Source of the DNA: Shimazuella kribbensis DSM 45090
GTDB lineage: Bacteria > Bacillota > Bacilli > Thermoactinomycetales > Thermoactinomycetaceae
Direction: 5' to 3'
Length of the DNA stretch: 64,000 bases
Assembly: GCF_000428065.1 (NCBI RefSeq)
Contig: NZ_ATZF01000017.1
Location: forward strand, 1-64,000
The position numbers and the translations under genes are program-made. Below, piece by piece: positions 1 through 10,436 of the stretch. How positions within the stretch are numbered: position 1 is the stretch's first letter; every line of letters begins with the position of its first letter. The notes beneath the pieces were generated by a model. The model worked only from the letters and a program-made list of their open reading frames with translations, had not been told where the DNA came from and ran no database searches.

Positions 1-69
1 ATCGGTCTGAGGTGTAAGCACAGCAATGTGTTTAGCTGACAGATACGAATCGGTCGAGGGCTTCTCCTA
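1..69 (+). rRNA. 23S ribosomal RNA, 3' end (partial)
   Basis: The first bases match the conserved last helix region of bacterial 23S rRNA: the GGTGTAAGCACAGCAATGTG stretch followed by GCTGAC and TCGGTCGAGGGCTT, which is how 23S ends in Bacilli. The gene begins outside the window. The 3' end at about position 69 is estimated from the family and is not exact. Confidence 0.85.
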
Positions 70-134
70 CGCAACAACATCATTTCCTATCCGATTTTGG
101 AAGTGCGAAAGCATTCCTTACAAAAAGTAAATAC

Positions 135-252
135 GTCTGGTAATCATAGCAGAGGGGTTCCACTCGTTCCCATCCCGAACACGACCGTTAAGCCCTCTCA
201 CGCTGATGGTACTTGGACCGCAGGGTCCTGGGAGAGTAAGTAATTGCCAGGC
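135..252 (+). rRNA. rrf: 5S ribosomal RNA
   Basis: About 118 nt, the normal size. The 5' strand GTCTGGTAAT pairs fully with the 3' strand ATTGCCAGGC, forming the terminal helix, and the internal CCATCCCGAACACG loop is the conserved 5S signature. It lies about 65 nt after the 23S end, in the usual rrn order, and is followed at once by a terminator. Confidence 0.95.
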
Positions 253-260
253 AGCAAACG

Positions 261-286
261 AAAGCCTACCATTTGGTAGGCTTTTT
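261..286 (+). terminator. rRNA operon terminator
   Basis: AAAGCCTACC, a four-base loop ATTT, then GGTAGGCTTT running into a T tract. It sits 8 nt after the 5S gene and closes the rRNA operon. Confidence 0.9.
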
Positions 287-393
287 CGTTATATCTTTTT
301 ATTTATAATAGATGTATGTAGTTTGTATGCTTTTGGTTTATTAACTCATTATCATATTTTGTTCTTATCCTAATATGGGAGGAGACTGAACGA

Positions 394-753
394 ATGTTAT
401 TTGGCTTGGATTTGTCTGATGAATATGAACTTATCTCTTTATTTTGTGCTGTCCCTAAGTACGAACCAGAATCTCTAGATATAGATAATAGCTCAAAAGA
501 GCATTTTTATGAATTTGAAACCACAATGGAGAAAGTGAATATTTCTTTTTCCCCGATTGTAAATAATTTTTCTATCCAAACTCATGATCTTAATACAAAG
601 GAAGAGTTGTTTTCTTTACATTTACAAGATCGCGTTCGTTCACTAAAAATACTTTGTGACACCAAAGAGAAAGCAATTTTCCAACTCAATTGCAGTTATC
701 CTTTAGAAGATGGAATTCAAAAACATGCTGTTTCTAATGTGATCGATAAATGA
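394..753 (+). CDS. hypothetical protein, 119 aa
   Basis: I do not recognise this protein. It is soluble-looking and acidic, with no signal peptide or membrane segment. The start is supported by GGGAGGAG 9-10 nt upstream of the ATG. It stands alone between the rRNA terminator and the MFS gene at 996, with about 240 nt of AT-rich sequence after it. Alternating hydrophobic stretches suggest a small alpha/beta fold, but no motif points to a function. Confidence 0.6.
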   Translation: MLFGLDLSDEYELISLFCAVPKYEPESLDIDNSSKEHFYEFETTMEKVNISFSPIVNNFSIQTHDLNTKEELFSLHLQDRVRSLKILCDTKEKAIFQLNCSYPLEDGIQKHAVSNVIDK

Positions 754-995
754 ATAGGAAAATTTGAAAGTTATCATAAGAAAGAAGTGAGCAACTGTAT
801 TAACTCTTGTATTTACATTAAAAACTCTCAAATGAAATAACATCACCGCAGTTCGCGAGGATGTACATTTATTTTATTCGGAATATAAAGACATCATTGT
901 TTTTAATGGATAAACTAAAAGTAGGGAGTAGCAGAGAATGAAGAAGTTATAAATGTTACATTCATCTCTAGTTTTAGGAGGGTTGTAAGACAAAG

Positions 996-2198
996 ATGGA
1001 AAACCACAACAATAAACTTACCACTTTTGCACGTCGCTTTTTGGGAGTTCAGTTTTCGTATCGATTTGCTAGTTCGTTATCAAAAGTCTTTATTTCTGTT
1101 TTCTTATGGAAGTTAGAGTCTTCTTTGCATTTTATAGCTTTATTTTTTTTATTTCAGTCATTGAGCATTTTATTTTTTTATCCTTTATGCGCTTGGCTTG
1201 TACGTTTTACAAGTCCTCTTTTCGTTTATCGCATTGGGATAGGTTTTTATGCAATTAGTTATGGTCTTATTTTGTTGATTCAAAATCAAGCGATCGAAGT
1301 ATATGCTGTGATTGCGATTATGATGGGTTTAGCTGAGAGTTTATGGTCGGTAGGTACGCATATTGTAACGATGGATGCTGTAGGAAATCAGTTGCGTGAT
1401 CGTTTTTCTCATATTGAAAATCTGTTAGCTTCTTTTTCTGCTGTTATGGGGCCTTTGATTGCAGGCTTTGTTATTGGTATGGTAGGAGGATTGATTGGAT
1501 ATCTAACAGTATTTACGCTGTCTTTTTTCTTTTTTGTCTTAGCTATTATTTCTTCGTTTTGGGTTCCTTATATTTCTTATCACGGAAGATCTAATTTATT
1601 ATCTGCTTTCACTTACCCTTTAAAGTCTTGGCACCTATTTTTAAGTGCAACCTTTATTTGGGGTATGGTTAACGGTTTAATGAAAACTTTTCTTATTACA
1701 CTTGTGATTTATTTTCTTGTACCTAGTGAGGGCTGGGTTGGTTTTTTCTATATGATCATGAGTCTCATGACTGTAGTAGCTTCATTTTACTATGCAAAGC
1801 AAATCAATCCAAAAAATCGAAATTTCTATTATTTATTTGCGTGTATTGGTTTATTGATAACCTCAAGTATGCTTTATTGGGAAACGACTATTTTTATATT
1901 GGTAGTGTACATTGTTGTTTTAGGTCTTCTTTCACCTGCACTCGATATTCCGATGGAAACGGTAATGTATGAAGTAATCGATCAAGCTACCTCCAAAGCA
2001 GATAGACGTTTGGATTTTATTGTGGTACGTGAGATTCCATTTGGTATAGGAAGAATGGCTGGATTGTTATTATTTTTATGGGGGGAAAACTCATTTCAAA
2101 GTAAGGAATTTCTTTTCGGATCGCTTGTGGCAGTTAGTATTTTGTATTTGATATGTGTTTTTCTAATGAATAAGGGTAGTGCATCTGAGAGCAATTAA
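996..2198 (+). CDS. MFS-type membrane transporter
   Basis: A 400-residue protein with about twelve hydrophobic segments, the size and layout of the major facilitator superfamily. The half-repeat pattern is visible (segments about 20-190 and 215-390) with a short charged loop between the halves. It probably exports or imports a small molecule across the cytoplasmic membrane; the substrate cannot be read from the sequence. AGGAGGG lies about 14 nt before the ATG, longer than ideal, but no closer in-frame start exists. A four-codon ATG-AAG-AAG-TTA-TAA minicistron lies just upstream at about 938. Closest general type is a DHA1-like drug efflux permease. Confidence 0.7.
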   Translation: MENHNNKLTTFARRFLGVQFSYRFASSLSKVFISVFLWKLESSLHFIALFFLFQSLSILFFYPLCAWLVRFTSPLFVYRIGIGFYAISYGLILLIQNQAIEVYAVIAIMMGLAESLWSVGTHIVTMDAVGNQLRDRFSHIENLLASFSAVMGPLIAGFVIGMVGGLIGYLTVFTLSFFFFVLAIISSFWVPYISYHGRSNLLSAFTYPLKSWHLFLSATFIWGMVNGLMKTFLITLVIYFLVPSEGWVGFFYMIMSLMTVVASFYYAKQINPKNRNFYYLFACIGLLITSSMLYWETTIFILVVYIVVLGLLSPALDIPMETVMYEVIDQATSKADRRLDFIVVREIPFGIGRMAGLLLFLWGENSFQSKEFLFGSLVAVSILYLICVFLMNKGSASESN

Positions 2199-2263
2199 TT
2201 CCAAATATAGTTGAATACTCAAAGTTCATTTGTCGTTGTAAGTAGAACTAATAATAACCCTCC

Positions 2264-2489
2264 TTAGATTAAAAAGTATTTCTGAAATAAGTATCGATAC
2301 CCATTATATAATGAGATATAACCTGCTTCTTCTTGTAAGATTTGTATCCAATCTTCATCAAGTACATTGGAAACGATGTAGTGGTAAGATTCTTCACTTT
2401 CATAATAAACTTGAGTTTGAAGGGAGACATAGAAAAGGAAATTATTTCCCTTGTTAATAGAAGTTCCAAAGAAATTATATATTTGAGAT
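2264..2489 (-). pseudogene. possible remnant of a coding gene, no start
   Basis: In one minus-strand frame there are about 75 codons with protein-like composition (rich in Y, E, Q, I and L; ends in YLFQKYFLI) closed by TAA. The frame is bounded upstream by a TGA at about 2490 and has no ATG, GTG or TTG start with a ribosome binding site. It may be the 3' end of a decayed gene or chance. An overlapping 91-codon frame on the same strand has a poorer composition and I do not believe it. Confidence 0.3.
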
Positions 2490-2535
2490 CAGGGTAATGT
2501 ATTCGCTGTTTACTGAACATAAAGGAGATGGAATC

Positions 2536-3321
2536 ATGACACATATCTTATTACCTTACAAGGATCACCGTGTGAGATTATCCGTTAATATCAGAGTGAA
2601 GTCGAATAAATGGATTGTTTTTCTCCATGGTTTGGGGTGTACAAAAGATTCTTTCCAATCTGCCTTTCATACACCAGACCTTCAAGATTACTCCTTATGT
2701 GCATTTGATTTCTTAGGTTTTGGTGAATCGGATAGTCCCGATTATTTTTCCTATCATTTGGAAGATCAATCGAATTTCGTTGCATCGCTTATACAATATT
2801 ATTCCATGAATGATATTCATATTGTCGCTCATAGTATGGGTGGTGCCATTGGTTTATTAGCTTTAGATCAAATACCTCATGTAAGTTCATTTATAAACGT
2901 AGAAGGCAATTTGGTTTCAGAAGATTGCGGCATTGTTAGCAGAAGGGTAGCAGCACAAAATGAGCATGATTTTATACAAGCTGGTTTTATGGAGTTCATA
3001 CATTCACTTGAAAAATCAGAAGAAATATCGGAGAGGCAATGGTCTAATTGGTGTCAACAAGGAAGTCCTTTGGCTTTCTATCGAAGTGCATGTTCTTTGC
3101 TAAAGTGGTCCGAGAGTGGAATACTATTATCTAAATTTCAGTCCTTTCCACGTAAAGCTTATATTCGTGGAGAGAAAAACCCACAGACGTTTCTGAACCG
3201 GTATCTTAAAAAGATAAAAACTTATGTCATTCCTGATAGTGGACATTTTATGATGATGGATAATCCAAATATGTTTTATCAAGATATTAAAAATTGGATA
3301 GAAAAAATAGATCAGGGATAA
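2536..3321 (+). CDS. alpha/beta hydrolase family protein
   Basis: 261 residues from the ATG at 2536, which has AAAGGAG 9 nt upstream; an earlier in-frame ATG at 2497 lacks a site and would add 13 unconvincing residues. The alpha/beta hydrolase fold is shown by the oxyanion motif HGLGCTKDS near the N-terminus, the nucleophile elbow AHSMGGA (Ser of G-x-S-x-G type with H before it), and a late DSGHFMMMDNP carrying the catalytic His. Family members cleave esters, lactones or C-C bonds; the substrate is unknown. It is a cytoplasmic single gene between an MFS transporter and the pur operon. Confidence 0.75.
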   Translation: MTHILLPYKDHRVRLSVNIRVKSNKWIVFLHGLGCTKDSFQSAFHTPDLQDYSLCAFDFLGFGESDSPDYFSYHLEDQSNFVASLIQYYSMNDIHIVAHSMGGAIGLLALDQIPHVSSFINVEGNLVSEDCGIVSRRVAAQNEHDFIQAGFMEFIHSLEKSEEISERQWSNWCQQGSPLAFYRSACSLLKWSESGILLSKFQSFPRKAYIRGEKNPQTFLNRYLKKIKTYVIPDSGHFMMMDNPNMFYQDIKNWIEKIDQG

Positions 3322-3401
3322 AACCAAAAAATAATTGGGAAAATGATGAATCAAAAGATGATGAAATGCAAAATTATGCAGTTGGTTCTTGCGTTTAGCG
3401 C

Positions 3402-3450
3402 TATATTTACGAACATTAAAGGATTTAACTCCTTCTGTTGTTCGTTTTTT
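3402..3450 (+). promoter_or_regulatory. paired PurBox operator (PurR-type)
   Basis: Two inverted copies of the B. subtilis PurBox core: ATTTACGAACATTA at about 3404-3417 and, reversed, TGTTGTTCGTTTTTT at about 3436-3450. The CGAAC and GTTCG cores are 25 nt apart, close to the spacing of the known tandem PurR sites. They lie directly upstream of the -35 element of the pur promoter, where PurR binds in B. subtilis. PurR repression relieved by PRPP is therefore expected; the purR gene is not in this window. Confidence 0.7.
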
Positions 3451-3453
3451 TGT

Positions 3454-3482
3454 TTGACTTGGTTTCCAAAGGTTGATACACT
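3454..3482 (+). promoter_or_regulatory. promoter of the pur operon
   Basis: TTGACT (3454-3459) and TACACT (3477-3482) separated by exactly 17 nt, a sigma-A type promoter. Transcription would start near 3489, giving a leader of about 100 nt before purE. The leader has a short stem-forming stretch (GAAGC / GCTTC around 3535-3552) but I see no xpt-type guanine riboswitch core in it. Confidence 0.65.
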
Positions 3483-3590
3483 AAACATGTTATAAATAAA
3501 GCTAACACTACCTAAATAGTATAGGATTCGCGAAGCGGAATGGAGTTGCTTCTGGAATACACTGTTTGGGTTTTTTTATGGAGGCAGATG

Positions 3591-4073
3591 ATGGTACGTG
3601 TTGGAGTAATTATGGGCAGTACTTCTGATTGGCCAACAATGAAATTAGCCTGTGATGTATTAGAAGAATTACAAATTCCTTTTGAAAAAAAAGTAGTATC
3701 TGCCCATCGGACCCCAGATGAAATGTTTGATTATGCAGAAACAGCAATTGAACGCGGTCTAAAAGTCATCATCGCTGGTGCTGGTGGAGCTGCTCACTTG
3801 CCTGGCATGGTCGCAGCAAAGACAGTATTACCAGTGATTGGAGTGCCCGTTAAGTCATCCAATTTAAATGGACTGGATTCTTTATTGTCCATTGTGCAGA
3901 TGCCAGGAGGTGTTCCTGTTGCTACTGTTGCAATAGGTAATGCTGGAGCGACAAATGCCGGTTTACTAGCAGCGCAGATCATAGGCACAGCTGATGCAGA
4001 TGTGCAACAAAGATTGCAGGAAAAACGTCAAGCGACGAGACAAAAGGTGCTTTCAGAGGGGGAACTTTCATGA
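3591..4073 (+). CDS. purE: 5-(carboxyamino)imidazole ribonucleotide mutase
   Basis: PurE converts N5-CAIR to CAIR in de novo purine synthesis. The N-terminal [14 protein letters not shown] is the family signature, followed by SAHRTPDEM and the glycine-rich [11 protein letters not shown], both at the active site. From ATG 3591 it has 160 residues, the normal length; GGAGG lies 6 nt upstream. The longer frame from 3540 adds residues unlike PurE, and an adjacent ATG at 3588 is too close to the binding site. First gene of the pur operon, overlapping purK by 4 nt (ATGA). Confidence 0.95.
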   Translation: MVRVGVIMGSTSDWPTMKLACDVLEELQIPFEKKVVSAHRTPDEMFDYAETAIERGLKVIIAGAGGAAHLPGMVAAKTVLPVIGVPVKSSNLNGLDSLLSIVQMPGGVPVATVAIGNAGATNAGLLAAQIIGTADADVQQRLQEKRQATRQKVLSEGELS

Positions 4074-5233
4074 GAAGTCTTCTGCCTGGTCAAACCATAG
4101 GTGTACTTGGTGGTGGACAACTTGGGAGGATGATTATCTTAGAGGGACGAAAAATGGGTTATCGCTTTGTGACCTTAGATCCATCTGAGGATGCTCCAGG
4201 TGTACAAGTTTCTGACCACCATGTAAAAGCGAATTTTAATGATTTGGATGCAGTAGACCAATTGGCCTCTTTATCTGATCTTATCGTATACGAATTTGAA
4301 AACATCGATCCAACGTTAGTTGGACGTTTGGAACAACAAACAGCATTACCTCAAGGAAGTAAATTATTAGAAGTTACTCGCCACCGTTTGATGGAAAAAG
4401 CAGCAATCGAAGAAGCTGGAGTGCCGGTTGCTCCTTATGCGAAAGTTTCTTCAACAGATGAGCTGCATCAAGCGATCCGTACAATTGGTTTACCTGCTGT
4501 ACTCAAAACAGTAACAGGTGGCTATGACGGAAAAGGCCAATGGATCTTTCGGACAGAAGAAGACGTGACAGAATGGGAAAAGCAAAATGATGCTTGGTCA
4601 CAAATTTACGTTCTAGAAAAGTTTATTCCATTTTTAAAAGAGATCTCCGTAGTTGTTGCACGAAGTGTAACCGGTGAGATCCAATCCTTTCCACCGGCTG
4701 TAAATATCCATCGAAATCATATTCTACACTTATCCATCGCTCCTGCTACAGTGGAAGATGTAATTCGTAAACAGGCTGTTAAGCTTGCAGAACAAGTAGC
4801 AGATCATCTAGAAGTGGTGGGCTTGCTCGCTGTGGAAATGTTTTTGCATGCAGATGGACATCTTTATATTAATGAATTAGCACCTCGTCCTCATAATTCT
4901 GGTCATTATACGTATGATGCTTGCAATCCTTCCCAGTTTGAACAGATGTTACGTGCTGTCATTGGGTTACCACTCGTAAAACCTACGCTTTACCGTTCCG
5001 CTATCATGATGAATCTTTTAGGAGAACATAAAGAAGCATTCTATCATTCCTTTCATCAGTTACCTAGCAATATAAAAGCACATTGGTATGGAAAAAATGA
5101 AGCAAAAACAGGTCGGAAAATGGGACATATCACTGTATTAACCGATGATTTATCCCAAGGATTGGCTCAATTAGATCAACTAAACATTTGTCCGCCACTT
5201 ACACCAGCAGAAGAAAAAGCTGTTTGGACTTAA
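4070..5233 (+). CDS. purK: N5-carboxyaminoimidazole ribonucleotide synthase
   Basis: PurK is an ATP-grasp enzyme that carboxylates AIR with bicarbonate and ATP to give N5-CAIR, the PurE substrate. The N-terminus [11 protein letters not shown] is the family signature; [13 protein letters not shown] is the ATP-grasp loop, and [13 protein letters not shown] is the metal and phosphate-binding end of the fold. At 387 residues it has the expected length. The start overlaps the purE stop as ATGA, with GAGGGGGAAC upstream, indicating translational coupling. Confidence 0.95.
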   Translation: MRSLLPGQTIGVLGGGQLGRMIILEGRKMGYRFVTLDPSEDAPGVQVSDHHVKANFNDLDAVDQLASLSDLIVYEFENIDPTLVGRLEQQTALPQGSKLLEVTRHRLMEKAAIEEAGVPVAPYAKVSSTDELHQAIRTIGLPAVLKTVTGGYDGKGQWIFRTEEDVTEWEKQNDAWSQIYVLEKFIPFLKEISVVVARSVTGEIQSFPPAVNIHRNHILHLSIAPATVEDVIRKQAVKLAEQVADHLEVVGLLAVEMFLHADGHLYINELAPRPHNSGHYTYDACNPSQFEQMLRAVIGLPLVKPTLYRSAIMMNLLGEHKEAFYHSFHQLPSNIKAHWYGKNEAKTGRKMGHITVLTDDLSQGLAQLDQLNICPPLTPAEEKAVWT

Positions 5234-5249
5234 GAAAAGGGGTATTGAT

Positions 5250-6542
5250 TTGATTAATCGTTATTCTCGTGAAGAAATGTCTTCCATCTGGACAGACCAA
5301 AATCGTTTTCAAGCATGGTTAGAGGTTGAGATTTTAGCATGCGAAGCTTGGGCTGAACTAGGAGTAATCCCAAAAGAAGATGTAGCCTTGATCAGAAAGA
5401 ATGCTACCTTTAACGTAGATCGAATTTTAGAGATCGAACAAGAAACTCGTCACGATGTAGTAGCCTTTACTCGTGCTGTTTCGGAAACATTAGGGTCCGA
5501 ATCCAAATGGGTGCACTATGGACTCACTTCAACCGATGTTGTGGATACAGCACTTTCTTATCTTTTAAGACAAGCAAATGAAATTTTGATAAAAGATGTG
5601 GATCGTTTGATTGAAGCACTTGGAAATCAGGCGAAACAGTACAAATACACGGTAATGATGGGTCGTACTCATGGAGTACATGCGGAGCCTACAACGTTTG
5701 GTTTGAAAATGGCACTTTGGTATGAAGAGATGAAACGCAATCGAGAAAGATTAGTGCAGGCTATTGAAACCGTAAGAGTAGGTAAGATGTCTGGTGCAGT
5801 TGGAACCTATGCAAATATCGATCCGTTTGTGGAGAAATTTGTTTGCGAACGACTTGGATTAGAGAATGCATCTATTTCCACTCAAACGTTGCAACGTGAT
5901 CGTCATGCTCACTATATGGCTACACTTGCATTGATTGCGACATCTCTCGATAAATTTGCGACAGAGATTCGAGGATTACAAAAGAGCGAAACACGAGAAG
6001 TAGAAGAATCGTTTGGCAAAGGACAAAAAGGATCATCTGCAATGCCGCATAAACGGAATCCAATTGGTTGTGAAAATATTTCCGGTCTTGCACGTGTGGT
6101 ACGTGGTCATATGGTGTCTAGCTACGAGAATGTCCCACTCTGGCATGAAAGAGATATTTCCCACTCTTCTGTAGAGCGTGTGATTCTTCCAGATGCAACG
6201 ATACTACTTAACTACATGTTAAATCGATTTACAAACATCATTAGTGGTGTTCGTGTTTTCCCAGAAAATATGAAGCGTAATATGGATCGTACCTTTGGTC
6301 TTATTTATTCCCAACGAGTTCTACTTACTCTTATTGACAAAGGATTAAAGAGAGAAAAGGCTTATGATCGAGTACAAGGACTAGCAATGCAAGCTTGGGA
6401 GGAACAAACTTCTTTTCGCGACCTCGTAGAAAAAGACGAATTTGTAACCAGCCATTTGTCTATGGAAGAGATTGCAGATTGCTTTGATTATCGACATCAT
6501 CTGGCTCAAGTAGACTTCATTTTTGATCGACTTGGATTATAG
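5250..6542 (+). CDS. purB: adenylosuccinate lyase
   Basis: PurB removes fumarate twice: from SAICAR in the main pathway and from adenylosuccinate on the way to AMP. The fumarase/aspartase superfamily signature [15 protein letters not shown] is near residue 265, with TSTDVVDTA and [12 protein letters not shown] upstream. 430 residues matches B. subtilis PurB. The start is TTG at 5250, with AAAAGGGG 8 nt before it; the TTG at 5245 is in another frame and closes immediately. It follows purK by 16 nt. Confidence 0.95.
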   Translation: MINRYSREEMSSIWTDQNRFQAWLEVEILACEAWAELGVIPKEDVALIRKNATFNVDRILEIEQETRHDVVAFTRAVSETLGSESKWVHYGLTSTDVVDTALSYLLRQANEILIKDVDRLIEALGNQAKQYKYTVMMGRTHGVHAEPTTFGLKMALWYEEMKRNRERLVQAIETVRVGKMSGAVGTYANIDPFVEKFVCERLGLENASISTQTLQRDRHAHYMATLALIATSLDKFATEIRGLQKSETREVEESFGKGQKGSSAMPHKRNPIGCENISGLARVVRGHMVSSYENVPLWHERDISHSSVERVILPDATILLNYMLNRFTNIISGVRVFPENMKRNMDRTFGLIYSQRVLLTLIDKGLKREKAYDRVQGLAMQAWEEQTSFRDLVEKDEFVTSHLSMEEIADCFDYRHHLAQVDFIFDRLGL

Positions 6543-6554
6543 GGGGAATACGTG

Positions 6555-7259
6555 ATGGGAGATCTTGTTTACGAAGGTAAAGCAAAAAAACTTTTTACTA
6601 CCAAAGATCCTAATGTTTTGCTCGTCCAATATAAAGATGATGCAACTGCCTTCAATGGGGAAAAGAAGGAAATCATCGAAGGGAAAGGTGCCCTTAACAA
6701 TAAGATCACCAGTTATTTTTTTGAATTGCTAGCAGAAAAAAGTGTTCCAAGCCATTTTTTAGAGCGGTTATCTACATTGGAACAACTAGTTAAACGAGTA
6801 ACGATCGTGCCTCTAGAAGTCGTTGTTCGAAACGTAACCGCTGGAAGTTTTGCCAAACGTCTTGGATTACAAGAAGGCCGGCCTCTGCCCTTCCCGATTG
6901 TGGAGTTTTATTATAAAGATGATAGCCTTGGTGACCCTCTTATTTTAGAAGATCACATTTATGCTCTTGAGATTACGAGCAAAGAAGTTGTTGTTGAGAT
7001 GAAAGAGCAAGCGCTAAAAATTAATGATATTTTGTATGAACATATGGAGCAACATGGCATTCGTTTGGTGGACTTTAAGCTGGAATTTGGTTTGGATCAT
7101 GCTGGGCAAGTACTATTAGCAGACGAAATTTCTCCAGATACCTGCCGTTTTTGGGACTTGCAATCAGGTGACAAATTAGATAAAGACCGATTTCGTCGTA
7201 ACCTTGGCAACGTGCTAGAAGCATATCAAGAGATAGAAAAACGATTGGGAGGCCAATAA
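6555..7259 (+). CDS. purC: phosphoribosylaminoimidazolesuccinocarboxamide synthase (SAICAR synthetase)
   Basis: PurC joins aspartate to CAIR using ATP. LVYEGKAKKLF at the N-terminus, FNGEKK, RNVTAGSFAKR and EISPDTCRFWD are the conserved family blocks. About 234 residues, the standard length for Bacilli. Two adjacent starts exist, GTG at 6552 and ATG at 6555; AGGGGG at 6541-6546 gives better spacing (8 nt) to the ATG. It follows purB by 12 nt and precedes purS by 2 nt. Confidence 0.95.
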   Translation: MGDLVYEGKAKKLFTTKDPNVLLVQYKDDATAFNGEKKEIIEGKGALNNKITSYFFELLAEKSVPSHFLERLSTLEQLVKRVTIVPLEVVVRNVTAGSFAKRLGLQEGRPLPFPIVEFYYKDDSLGDPLILEDHIYALEITSKEVVVEMKEQALKINDILYEHMEQHGIRLVDFKLEFGLDHAGQVLLADEISPDTCRFWDLQSGDKLDKDRFRRNLGNVLEAYQEIEKRLGGQ

Positions 7260-7261
7260 AC

Positions 7262-7510
7262 ATGTATAAAGCAACAATTTTTGTTACGTTAAAAGAAAGT
7301 GTACTCGATCCTCAAGGAGTAGCAGTTAAGGGCTCTCTTCACACCATGGGGTATAGTGAAGTATCCGATGTACGTATCGGAAAACGTTTGGAAGTATCTC
7401 TTGATGCTAGTAGTCAAGCAGCAGCAGAAGAAGCAGTAACACTAATGTGTCAGAAATTATTCTCTAACCCTGTCATTGAAGATTTCCGATTTGAACTAGA
7501 GGAGGTATAA
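7262..7510 (+). CDS. purS: phosphoribosylformylglycinamidine synthase subunit PurS
   Basis: PurS is the small bridging subunit of the three-part FGAM synthase of Gram-positive bacteria, needed to bring PurQ and PurL together. 82 residues; typical blocks are [12 protein letters not shown] and [18 protein letters not shown] lies before the ATG. It sits between purC and purQ with 2-nt gaps on both sides, so the three FGAM synthase genes are expressed together. Confidence 0.95.
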   Translation: MYKATIFVTLKESVLDPQGVAVKGSLHTMGYSEVSDVRIGKRLEVSLDASSQAAAEEAVTLMCQKLFSNPVIEDFRFELEEV

Positions 7511-7512
7511 AA

Positions 7513-8193
7513 ATGCGATTTGCTGTCGTCGTTTTCCCCGGTTCGAACTGTGATATGGATTTGGTACATGCCATTGAAGATGTTTTGGGAGAAGAAGTAA
7601 ATCCGGTGTGGCATCATGAATCTGATCTATCTTCTTACGATGCTATTTTATTGCCTGGTGGCTTTTCTTATGGGGATTACCTCCGTTGCGGTTCACTAGC
7701 TCGATTTTCTCCTGTCATGGAAGCTGTAAAAAAAGAGGCAGAAGCTGGGAAACTAGTTGTTGGTATCTGCAATGGGTTTCAAATTTTGACGGAAGCAGGG
7801 TTGTTACCAGGAGCATTAATGCGTAACGATCACCTTCAATTCCGTTGCGAAATCGAACCAATTTCAGTAGAAAAAGCTGATTCTGCATTTACGATGCATT
7901 ATGAACAAGGGGAAACTGTTCAAATCCCGATTGCACATGCAGAAGGTAATTATTTCTGCGATGATGAGACGTTGCAACGATTGGAGGCAAGCGGCCAAAT
8001 TTTATTCCGCTATGCAGGCAAAAATCCAAATGGAGCACTAGCAAATATTGCTGGAATAACCAATGAAAAAGGGAATGTTCTCGGTATGATGCCACACCCA
8101 GAAAGAGCAATCGTCGATTGGATGGGTTCTCCTGATGGTGCTCGCCTCTTTACTTCAATGCTAGCTTACTGGAAGGAGAATCATGCATCATGA
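7513..8193 (+). CDS. purQ: phosphoribosylformylglycinamidine synthase subunit PurQ (glutaminase)
   Basis: PurQ releases ammonia from glutamine for FGAM synthase. It is a class I glutamine amidotransferase: [10 protein letters not shown] at the N-terminus, the nucleophile Cys in GICNGFQ, and the His-Glu pair in MMPHPER near the C-terminus. 226 residues is usual. AGAGGAGG lies upstream of the ATG, and the 3' end overlaps purL by 4 nt (ATGA). Confidence 0.95.
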   Translation: MRFAVVVFPGSNCDMDLVHAIEDVLGEEVNPVWHHESDLSSYDAILLPGGFSYGDYLRCGSLARFSPVMEAVKKEAEAGKLVVGICNGFQILTEAGLLPGALMRNDHLQFRCEIEPISVEKADSAFTMHYEQGETVQIPIAHAEGNYFCDDETLQRLEASGQILFRYAGKNPNGALANIAGITNEKGNVLGMMPHPERAIVDWMGSPDGARLFTSMLAYWKENHAS

Positions 8194-10436
8194 TCGAACC
8201 AACAGCGGAACAAATTAGAGATCAAGAACTTTATAAAGAAATGGGTTTAACCTCAGAGGAATATGAGCAGGTAAAAGGACACCTAGGACGTCTGCCAAAC
8301 TGGACCGAAGTAGGGATCTATAGTGTGATGTGGTCTGAACATTGTAGTTATAAAAATTCAAAACCACTGCTTCGTAAATTTCCAACAACTGGCCCTCGTA
8401 TTTTACTTGGTCCTGGTGAGGGTGCAGGTGTTATTGATATCGGGGATGAACAAGCAGTTGTCTTTAAAATTGAAAGTCATAACCATCCATCAGCTGTGGA
8501 GCCATTTCAAGGGGCAGCAACAGGCGTTGGCGGGATCATTCGTGATGTCTTTTCCATGGGTGCTCGTCCGGTTGCTTTACTCAACTCTCTTCGTTTTGGA
8601 GAGCTCGATTCTTCTCGTGTACGTTATTTATTTGATAATGTTGTTTCAGGAATCGCCCATTATGGCAACTGTATAGGTATTCCTACTGTTGGTGGAGAGG
8701 TTTTCTTTGATAATGCATACGATGGCAATCCACTTGTTAATGCGATGTGTGTAGGGATTATTAACCACAAAGATCTACAAAAGGGAGTAGCCGTTGGAGT
8801 TGGAAATCCAGTTATTTATGTAGGTGCAAGTACTGGTCGAGATGGTATCCATGGTGCAACCTTTGCATCCGAAGAACTGAATGAATCATCAGAGGAAAAA
8901 CGTCCGGCTGTCCAAGTAGGCGATCCATTTATGGAGAAGTTGTTATTAGAAGCTTGTTTGGAAATGGTTGAACAAAATATGCTGCTCGGTATTCAAGATA
9001 TGGGTGCGGCTGGCCTTACTTGTTCTAGTGCAGAAATGGCCGCAAAAGGCGGACAAGGACTGGATCTCAATCTTGATTTGGTACCACAACGCGAAACAGG
9101 GATGACATCTTATGAAATTATGTTATCCGAGTCCCAAGAACGTATGCTTTTGGTGGTAGAAAAAGGCCGAGAAGCAGAGATTATGGCTATATGTGACAAG
9201 TGGGGTTTACAATCAGCGGTTATTGGACAAGTAACCGATGGTAATCAATATCGGTTGTTCCAACACGGCGAGCTAGTTGCGGATATACCAGTGAATACAT
9301 TGGTAGATGATGCTCCTGTTTATGTAAGAGAAGAAAAAGTCCCAACTTATTATGTCGAAAATGAATCAGTTGATCCAACTGATGCACTAGCAAACATCGA
9401 TGCGAACGAAGCCATCGAAAAAATATTACAATCTCCAAATATGGCAAGTAAAAAATATGTCTTTCAACAATATGACTATATGGTTCGCACGAGTACCGCT
9501 GTTCGCCCAGGATCGGATGCTGCTGTTGTGGTAATACGAGGAACAGAGAAAGCTCTTGCTATGAGCACAGATGGTAATAGCAGATATGTATATTTAGATC
9601 CGGTAAATGGTGGACGTATTGCAGTAGCAGAGTCTGCACGGAATGTCGTTTGTTCAGGTGCAGAGCCTCTGGGGATCACAGATTGCCTCAATTTTGGTAG
9701 TCCAGAGAAACCAGAAGTGTATTGGCAATTATCCAAAGCGATCGATGGAATGAGTGAAATGTGTGAAGTGCTTCAAACTCCTGTTGTAGGTGGAAATGTC
9801 AGTTTGTATAACGAAACCAAAGGTCAACCCATTTACCCAACTCCTGTCGTAGGAATGGTTGGATTGATCGAAAAAAGAGAGCATATCACCACACAAGCAT
9901 TTAAGCAAAACGGGGATGTTTTGATCTTGCTAGGAGACACAGCTATTGAGCTAGGCGGAAGTGAACTTCAACAAGCTTATACGGCGACAATTGCAGGGCG
10001 TGCTCCTATTTTAGATAGTGGGAAAGAAAAAGCATTGCAACAAGCTGTACTCACTGCAATTCGTCAAGGGCTTGTACAGTCTGCGCATGATGTTTCAGAA
10101 GGTGGACTAGCGTTGGCTGTCGCTGAGTCTTGTATAAGTGGGAACTTAGGAGCAAAAATACAAGTAGAGACAGATTATGATCCTACTTTATACCTCTTTA
10201 GTGAAACACAATCTAGAATACTGCTTTCTGTATCAAAAGATAAGGTAGAAGAATTAGTCCAAACGATGGAACAGTTCCACGTTCCTGCTCAAGTTATTGG
10301 ACAAGTAACAGAAGGAAATTTAGAAGTTCACGTGAATGATCAACTCGTAATCGATCGCTCTGTGGCACAATTAACCAATCATTGGGAAGAGGCGATACCA
10401 TGCAAGATGACAGCATCTTCGACTTCGACGAACTAA
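8190..10436 (+). CDS. purL: phosphoribosylformylglycinamidine synthase subunit PurL
   Basis: PurL is the ATP-dependent catalytic subunit that makes FGAM from FGAR and PurQ-derived ammonia. It contains two tandem AIR-synthase-like halves: the first with [20 protein letters not shown] and [11 protein letters not shown], the second with [10 protein letters not shown] and [13 protein letters not shown]. 748 residues matches the small PurL form that needs PurS and PurQ. It overlaps purQ at its start and purF at its end. Confidence 0.95.
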   Translation: MIEPTAEQIRDQELYKEMGLTSEEYEQVKGHLGRLPNWTEVGIYSVMWSEHCSYKNSKPLLRKFPTTGPRILLGPGEGAGVIDIGDEQAVVFKIESHNHPSAVEPFQGAATGVGGIIRDVFSMGARPVALLNSLRFGELDSSRVRYLFDNVVSGIAHYGNCIGIPTVGGEVFFDNAYDGNPLVNAMCVGIINHKDLQKGVAVGVGNPVIYVGASTGRDGIHGATFASEELNESSEEKRPAVQVGDPFMEKLLLEACLEMVEQNMLLGIQDMGAAGLTCSSAEMAAKGGQGLDLNLDLVPQRETGMTSYEIMLSESQERMLLVVEKGREAEIMAICDKWGLQSAVIGQVTDGNQYRLFQHGELVADIPVNTLVDDAPVYVREEKVPTYYVENESVDPTDALANIDANEAIEKILQSPNMASKKYVFQQYDYMVRTSTAVRPGSDAAVVVIRGTEKALAMSTDGNSRYVYLDPVNGGRIAVAESARNVVCSGAEPLGITDCLNFGSPEKPEVYWQLSKAIDGMSEMCEVLQTPVVGGNVSLYNETKGQPIYPTPVVGMVGLIEKREHITTQAFKQNGDVLILLGDTAIELGGSELQQAYTATIAGRAPILDSGKEKALQQAVLTAIRQGLVQSAHDVSEGGLALAVAESCISGNLGAKIQVETDYDPTLYLFSETQSRILLSVSKDKVEELVQTMEQFHVPAQVIGQVTEGNLEVHVNDQLVIDRSVAQLTNHWEEAIPCKMTASSTSTN

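Noticed and set aside
2269-2544. Minus-strand 91-codon frame
   Set aside because: It crosses the hydrolase start region, is lysine-rich and has no ribosome binding site.
3483-3590. Guanine riboswitch in the pur leader
   Set aside because: No aptamer core or matching stems could be found by eye.
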